Assembly (NCBI GenBank): GCA_934373235.1 | Contig: CAKROW010000004.1 | Location: 20,507-84,506, forward strand | Origin: an uncultured Blautia sp. | GTDB taxonomy: Bacteria > Bacillota > Clostridia > Lachnospirales > Lachnospiraceae | Direction: 5' to 3' | Length of the DNA: 64,000 nucleotides | Shown here: piece after piece, positions 60,876-64,000 of the stretch | Position numbering within the stretch: position 1 is the first letter of the stretch | How the letters are laid out: the number at the start of each line of letters is the position of its first letter | Translations under genes and position numbers: made by a program | Notes under the pieces: generated by a model | What the model saw: the letters and a program-made list of their open reading frames with translations, nothing else | Databases searched by the model: none | Told to the model about the DNA's origin: nothing

Positions 60876-61018
60876 TATTTATATGAAATATAAAATTATG
60901 ACTGTATATTGGGTTGATGTGATGTATCATCGAAGAAGCATAAAATTACGTACAGAGTAAAAAAATGGAAATTGGGTATACTATACAATAAATAAAATAA
61001 TTCAAAGTGGTTTTTCTA

Positions 61019-61034
61019 TGTTTCACGTGGAACA
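61019..61034. promoter_or_regulatory. parS site upstream of parA
   Basis: TGTTTCACGTGGAACA differs from the perfect parS palindrome at one position. It lies directly upstream of the parA promoter region, so ParB binding could both segregate the origin and regulate parAB. Confidence 0.88.
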
Positions 61035-61059
61035 TTTTGTAGCAGAACAAAAACAAAAG

Positions 61060-61068
61060 TGTTATAAT
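61060..61068 (+). promoter_or_regulatory. Extended -10 promoter of parAB
   Basis: TGTTATAAT is a perfect extended -10, about 50 bases before parA. The -35 is poor. The parS site ends 26 bases upstream. Confidence 0.6.
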
Positions 61069-61120
61069 ACTCATAATGAGCAAAAAAATCCTTAAATAAA
61101 GAGTAAAAAGGAGGGGTAAA

Positions 61121-61888
61121 ATGGGACGAATTATTGCAGTTGCCAACCAGAAAGGCGGGGTTGGAAAGTCAACAACAGCAATTAATTTATCGGCCTGTCT
61201 TGCCGAAAAAGGGAAGAAAGTCCTGGCAATCGACATAGATCCGCAGGGAAATACAACAAGCGGACTTGGAGTTGACAAGAATTCAGTAGAAAATACCCTG
61301 TATGAGCTTCTCCTTGGGGAAGCAGAGATAAAAGATACAGTTATCAAAAATGTAGTGGAAAATCTGGATCTTATTCCGTCGAATATGAATCTTTCCGGAT
61401 CTGAAATCGAGCTTATTGGAATTGAAGACAAAGAGTTTATTTTGAAAAAAATAACAGACAAACTTCGCCGTAGATATGATTACATAATTATGGATTGTCC
61501 ACCGTCATTAAGTATGCTGACCATCAATGCTCTGACAGCAGCCACATCAGTGCTGGTTCCGATTCAGTGTGAGTATTATGCACTGGAGGGTCTTTCACAG
61601 TTGATACATACTATTGAACTTGTAAGGGATCGTTTAAATAAACGCTTGAAGATTGAGGGCGTTGTATTTACAATGTATGATGCAAGAACTAATCTTTCTT
61701 TACAGGTAGTAGAGAATGTAAAGGATAATCTTGACCAGAATATCTATAAGACGATCATTCCGAGAAATGTACGACTTGCAGAAGCACCAAGTTACGGAAA
61801 ACCTATTAATCTTTATGATCCACGATCTACAGGAGCTGAGAGTTACAGACTTTTGGCTGAAGAAGTAATTAACAGGGAGGGTGAATAA
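61121..61888 (+). CDS. parA: Chromosome-partitioning ATPase ParA (Soj)
   Basis: This deviant Walker ATPase of 255 residues works with ParB in origin segregation and, in B. subtilis, controls DnaA. The deviant Walker A KGGVGKSTTAIN is near residue 11. IDIDPQGNTTSGLG, IIMDCPPSLSMLTINA and the C-terminal motif PRNVRLAEAPSYGKPI are intact. GGAGGGG precedes the ATG. Its stop overlaps the parB start (TAATG). Confidence 0.96.
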   Translation: MGRIIAVANQKGGVGKSTTAINLSACLAEKGKKVLAIDIDPQGNTTSGLGVDKNSVENTLYELLLGEAEIKDTVIKNVVENLDLIPSNMNLSGSEIELIGIEDKEFILKKITDKLRRRYDYIIMDCPPSLSMLTINALTAATSVLVPIQCEYYALEGLSQLIHTIELVRDRLNKRLKIEGVVFTMYDARTNLSLQVVENVKDNLDQNIYKTIIPRNVRLAEAPSYGKPINLYDPRSTGAESYRLLAEEVINREGE

Positions 61889-62814
61889 TGGCTGCAAGAA
61901 GGACAGGCGGTCTGGGAAAAGGACTGGACGCACTGATTCCAAATAAATCAGGTAGTGTCAGAGACAGTTCCACTAAGGCAAAGCCGGAAAGTAAAAAAAC
62001 TCGAACTGTATCATCCGTAAAGGAATCTACAGGGGAACGTCTTGTTAAGATCACAAGTGTTGAACCTAATCTGAGTCAGCCAAGAAGACAGTTTGATGAG
62101 GATTCACTGCTGGAACTGGCAGAGTCCATTAAACAGTACGGCGTTTTACAACCACTGTTAGTGTCCGATAAAAAGGACTATTTTGAGATCATAGCAGGAG
62201 AAAGACGCTGGAGAGCAGCAAAACTTGCTGGATTAAAAGAGATTCCGGTTATAGTGAAGGAATTTTCTGAGCAGGAGATCGTGGAGATTTCACTGATCGA
62301 AAATATTCAGCGGGAAGACCTGAATCCCATAGAGGAAGCCATGGCATATAAACGTCTCATGGAGGAATTTCATCTGAAACAGGACGAGATCGCAGACCGA
62401 GTTGCCAAGAGCAGAACTGCAGTGACAAACTCCATGCGACTTCTTAAGCTTACAGATAAGGTTCAGGAGATGGTTGTGGAGGACCTGATCTCCGCAGGAC
62501 ATGCCAGAGCACTTCTGGGTATTTCCGATGCAAAATTACAGGAATCAACAGCTATGAAAGTTTTTGACAACAAGCTCAGTGTCAGAGAGACAGAAAAGCT
62601 GGTAAAAAACCTTGTAAATCCGTCCAAAAAATCTGCAGAGGATAAAAATACAGCAGAAGATGCAGTTTATGAAAGCCTGGAAGAAAGGATGAAAGAGATC
62701 ATCGGATCAAAGGTGTTCATAAACCGAAAGAAGAATAACAGAGGTAAAATAGAAATTGAATACTATTCCAGAGATGAACTGGAAAGAATAATTGAGCTGT
62801 TTGAACGCCTGTAA
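61888..62814 (+). CDS. parB: Chromosome-partitioning protein ParB (Spo0J)
   Basis: ParB is a CTP-dependent clamp that loads at parS and recruits SMC. It has 308 residues. The N-terminus RRTGGLGKGLDALIPN is the ParA-contact segment. The CTP-binding motifs GERRWRAAKLAG and ENIQREDLNPIEEA, and the helix-turn-helix for parS (LKQDEIADRVAKSRTAVTNS), are intact. The stop codon falls inside the first unit of a 122-base tandem repeat that follows at once. Confidence 0.96.
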   Translation: MAARRTGGLGKGLDALIPNKSGSVRDSSTKAKPESKKTRTVSSVKESTGERLVKITSVEPNLSQPRRQFDEDSLLELAESIKQYGVLQPLLVSDKKDYFEIIAGERRWRAAKLAGLKEIPVIVKEFSEQEIVEISLIENIQREDLNPIEEAMAYKRLMEEFHLKQDEIADRVAKSRTAVTNSMRLLKLTDKVQEMVVEDLISAGHARALLGISDAKLQESTAMKVFDNKLSVRETEKLVKNLVNPSKKSAEDKNTAEDAVYESLEERMKEIIGSKVFINRKKNNRGKIEIEYYSRDELERIIELFERL

Positions 62815-63052
62815 GCAGCCCCGGGAGGGGCGGCTTACGTCAGTGAGAGCGAAGCACTCACTGGTGAATCGCGAAGCGAAGGAGTTCATGAGCATGAAGC
62901 GAAGCGGAATGCGAATGTCGGAGTAACAGCCTGTAAGCAGCCCCGAGAGGGGCGGCTTACGACAGTGAGAGCGGAGCACTCACTGACGGATCGCGAAGCG
63001 AAGGAGTTCATGAGCATGAAGCGAAGCGGAATGCGAATGTCGGAGTAACAGC
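62807..63052 (+). repeat. 122-base tandem duplication of the structured repeat after parB
   Basis: Two units (62807-62928 and 62929-63050) differ at six positions. Each holds a stem GTAAGCAGCCCC/GGGGCGGCTTAC, a stem CAGTGAG/CTCACTG, a short TCGC-GAA-GCGA, a TTCATGAGCATGAA palindrome and the tail GCGAAGCGGAATGCGAAT. The first unit includes the last codons and stop of parB. There is no T-run, so it is not a simple terminator. Confidence 0.92.
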
Positions 63053-63082
63053 ATATAAAAGAAACATCAGTTAGGAGGTATA

Positions 63083-63604
63083 ATGAGCGGGATTTTTGAA
63101 AGTATGGGAATTGATTCCGGGATTATCATTATCATATTACTGATACTTACGATCATTCTTCTGGTCAATGTTGTCAGCAGTAATATGCGCCTCAGTCGTC
63201 TTGAAAGAAAATATAAGATGTTCATGAAGGGCACAGATGCAAAATCCCTGGAAAAAGTTTTCGTAAGAAAATTTGCACAGATTGACCGTCTCTATGAGGC
63301 TAAAGAAGATCATGAGCACACCATCAGCTCCATAAAAAAGAATCTGAATGTTATGTTCAGCAAATATGGAATTGAAAAATATGATGCTTTTGATGATGTA
63401 GGAGGAAAGTTAAGTTTTGCTCTTGCACTTCTTGACAAAAATAATTCAGGATTGATTCTGAATGCTGTGCACAGCCGTGACAACTGTTTCCTTTATCTGA
63501 AGGAAATCGTAAAAGGCGAATCTTATGTAGTTCTCAGTCAGGAAGAAGTTGAAGCTTTGAGAAAAGCAGTAAACTTTGGACTTGGAAATATTGAAAAAGA
63601 GTAA
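63083..63604 (+). CDS. DUF4446 family membrane-anchored protein
   Basis: The 173-residue product has one N-terminal span (about residues 13-33), a coiled-coil region (SSNMRLSRLERKYKMFMKG) and a C-terminal globular domain. The domain contains YGIEKYDAFDDVGGKLSFALALLD and NGLILNAVHSRD-like SGLILNAVHSRDNCFLYLK. This DUF4446 family is found next to parB in many Clostridia, as here, with no known function. GGAGG precedes the ATG. Confidence 0.88.
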   Translation: MSGIFESMGIDSGIIIIILLILTIILLVNVVSSNMRLSRLERKYKMFMKGTDAKSLEKVFVRKFAQIDRLYEAKEDHEHTISSIKKNLNVMFSKYGIEKYDAFDDVGGKLSFALALLDKNNSGLILNAVHSRDNCFLYLKEIVKGESYVVLSQEEVEALRKAVNFGLGNIEKE

Positions 63605-63651
63605 CTTCAATAAGCAGAGATGAAGAATATCTATAATACAGGAGGAATATC

Positions 63652-64000
63652 ATGTTAGACATTAAGTTTGTGAGAGAAAATCCAGAGGTTGTAAAACAGA
63701 ATATCCGTAACAAATTCCAGGATAATAAGCTGGAGCTGGTTGACAAAGTACTGGAGCTTGATAAAGAGAACAGAGAGATCAAGCAGGAGGTTGAGGCTTT
63801 AAGAGCTGAGAGAAACAAGATCTCCAAACAGATTGGTGCGTTGATGGGCCAGGGCAAGAGAGAAGAAGCAGAAGAAGTTAAGAAACAGGTTGCCGCATCC
63901 GGAAACCGTATTGAGGAGCTTTCACAGAGAGAAAAAGAAGTTGAGGAAGAACTTCTTAAAAATATGATGGTAATTCCAAACATCATTGATCCATCTGTAC
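63652..64000 (+). CDS. serS: Seryl-tRNA synthetase, N-terminal part (cut by window edge)
   Basis: This enzyme charges tRNA-Ser with serine. About 116 codons are inside the window and read MLDIKFVRENPEVVKQNIRN. The long antiparallel coiled-coil arm that contacts the tRNA follows (ELDKENREIKQEVEALRAER, IEELSQREKEVEEELLKNMM), reaching PNIIDPSV. The catalytic domain lies beyond the edge. GGAGGAA precedes the ATG. No T-box leader is seen in the short gap. Confidence 0.97.
   Translation, partial: MLDIKFVRENPEVVKQNIRNKFQDNKLELVDKVLELDKENREIKQEVEALRAERNKISKQIGALMGQGKREEAEEVKKQVAASGNRIEELSQREKEVEEELLKNMMVIPNIIDPSV

Noticed and set aside
1..64000. tRNA, rRNA, prophage or integrated element
   Set aside because: No tRNA cloverleaf with standard D/T-loop motifs, no rRNA sequence, and no integrase, transposase or phage structural gene was seen on either strand.

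Overview
This window is the replication-origin region of a low-to-mid GC Firmicute, most likely a Lachnospiraceae member (Blautia-like). The evidence is the gene order serS / DUF4446 / parB / parA / rsmG / mnmG / mnmE / jag / yidC / yidD / rnpA / rpmH, then dnaA / dnaN / yaaA(S4) / recF, the DnaA-box clusters (TTATCCACA type) on both sides of dnaA, and the parS sites. The genus is an inference from gene content and style, not something I could test.

Layout: everything left of the origin (about 1-41.3 kb) is on the minus strand and nearly everything right of it (about 41.8-64 kb) is on the plus strand, so transcription runs with the two diverging replication forks. The exceptions are a YhgE/Pip-type membrane protein and an alpha/beta hydrolase on the right arm. 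From the left edge: a sulfate ABC importer (sbp-cysT-cysW, cut by the edge) next to a LacI-type regulator; a large secreted BspA-like leucine-rich-repeat protein; a PlsC acyltransferase; gyrA and gyrB; a tmk-less version of the conserved holB-ricT-methyltransferase-rsmI cluster; an amino-sugar operon (DeoR regulator, cutC, nagB, nagA); a two-component system; metK under an S-box (SAM-I) riboswitch; murA; aroK; a flavin-reductase-like protein; a CBS-domain family II pyrophosphatase; an S1-domain protein; a small secreted protein; rsmA/ksgA; a 1023-residue TPR/acidic/AAA-like protein; then recF, yaaA, dnaN and dnaA.

Right arm: rpmH starts from a near-consensus promoter and leads into rnpA-yidD-yidC-jag, then mnmE-mnmG-rsmG, then a four-gene ABC exporter-like operon (ATPase, permease, GldG-like, DUF4340) whose last gene contains a perfect parS palindrome. 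After a structured repeat come the YhgE/Pip gene with a divergent TetR regulator, the hydrolase, parA-parB, a DUF4446 gene and the start of serS.

The most unusual non-coding signal is a repeat family that ends in a conserved tail of the type AGCGAAGCGGAATGCGAAT. It sits directly 3' of four different genes, always in the same orientation as the gene. It is preceded by hairpins, including a cloverleaf-like fold after the DUF4340 gene and an exact 122-bp tandem duplication after parB whose six differences fall outside the stems. I found no rRNA, tRNA, insertion sequence, prophage or CRISPR array.
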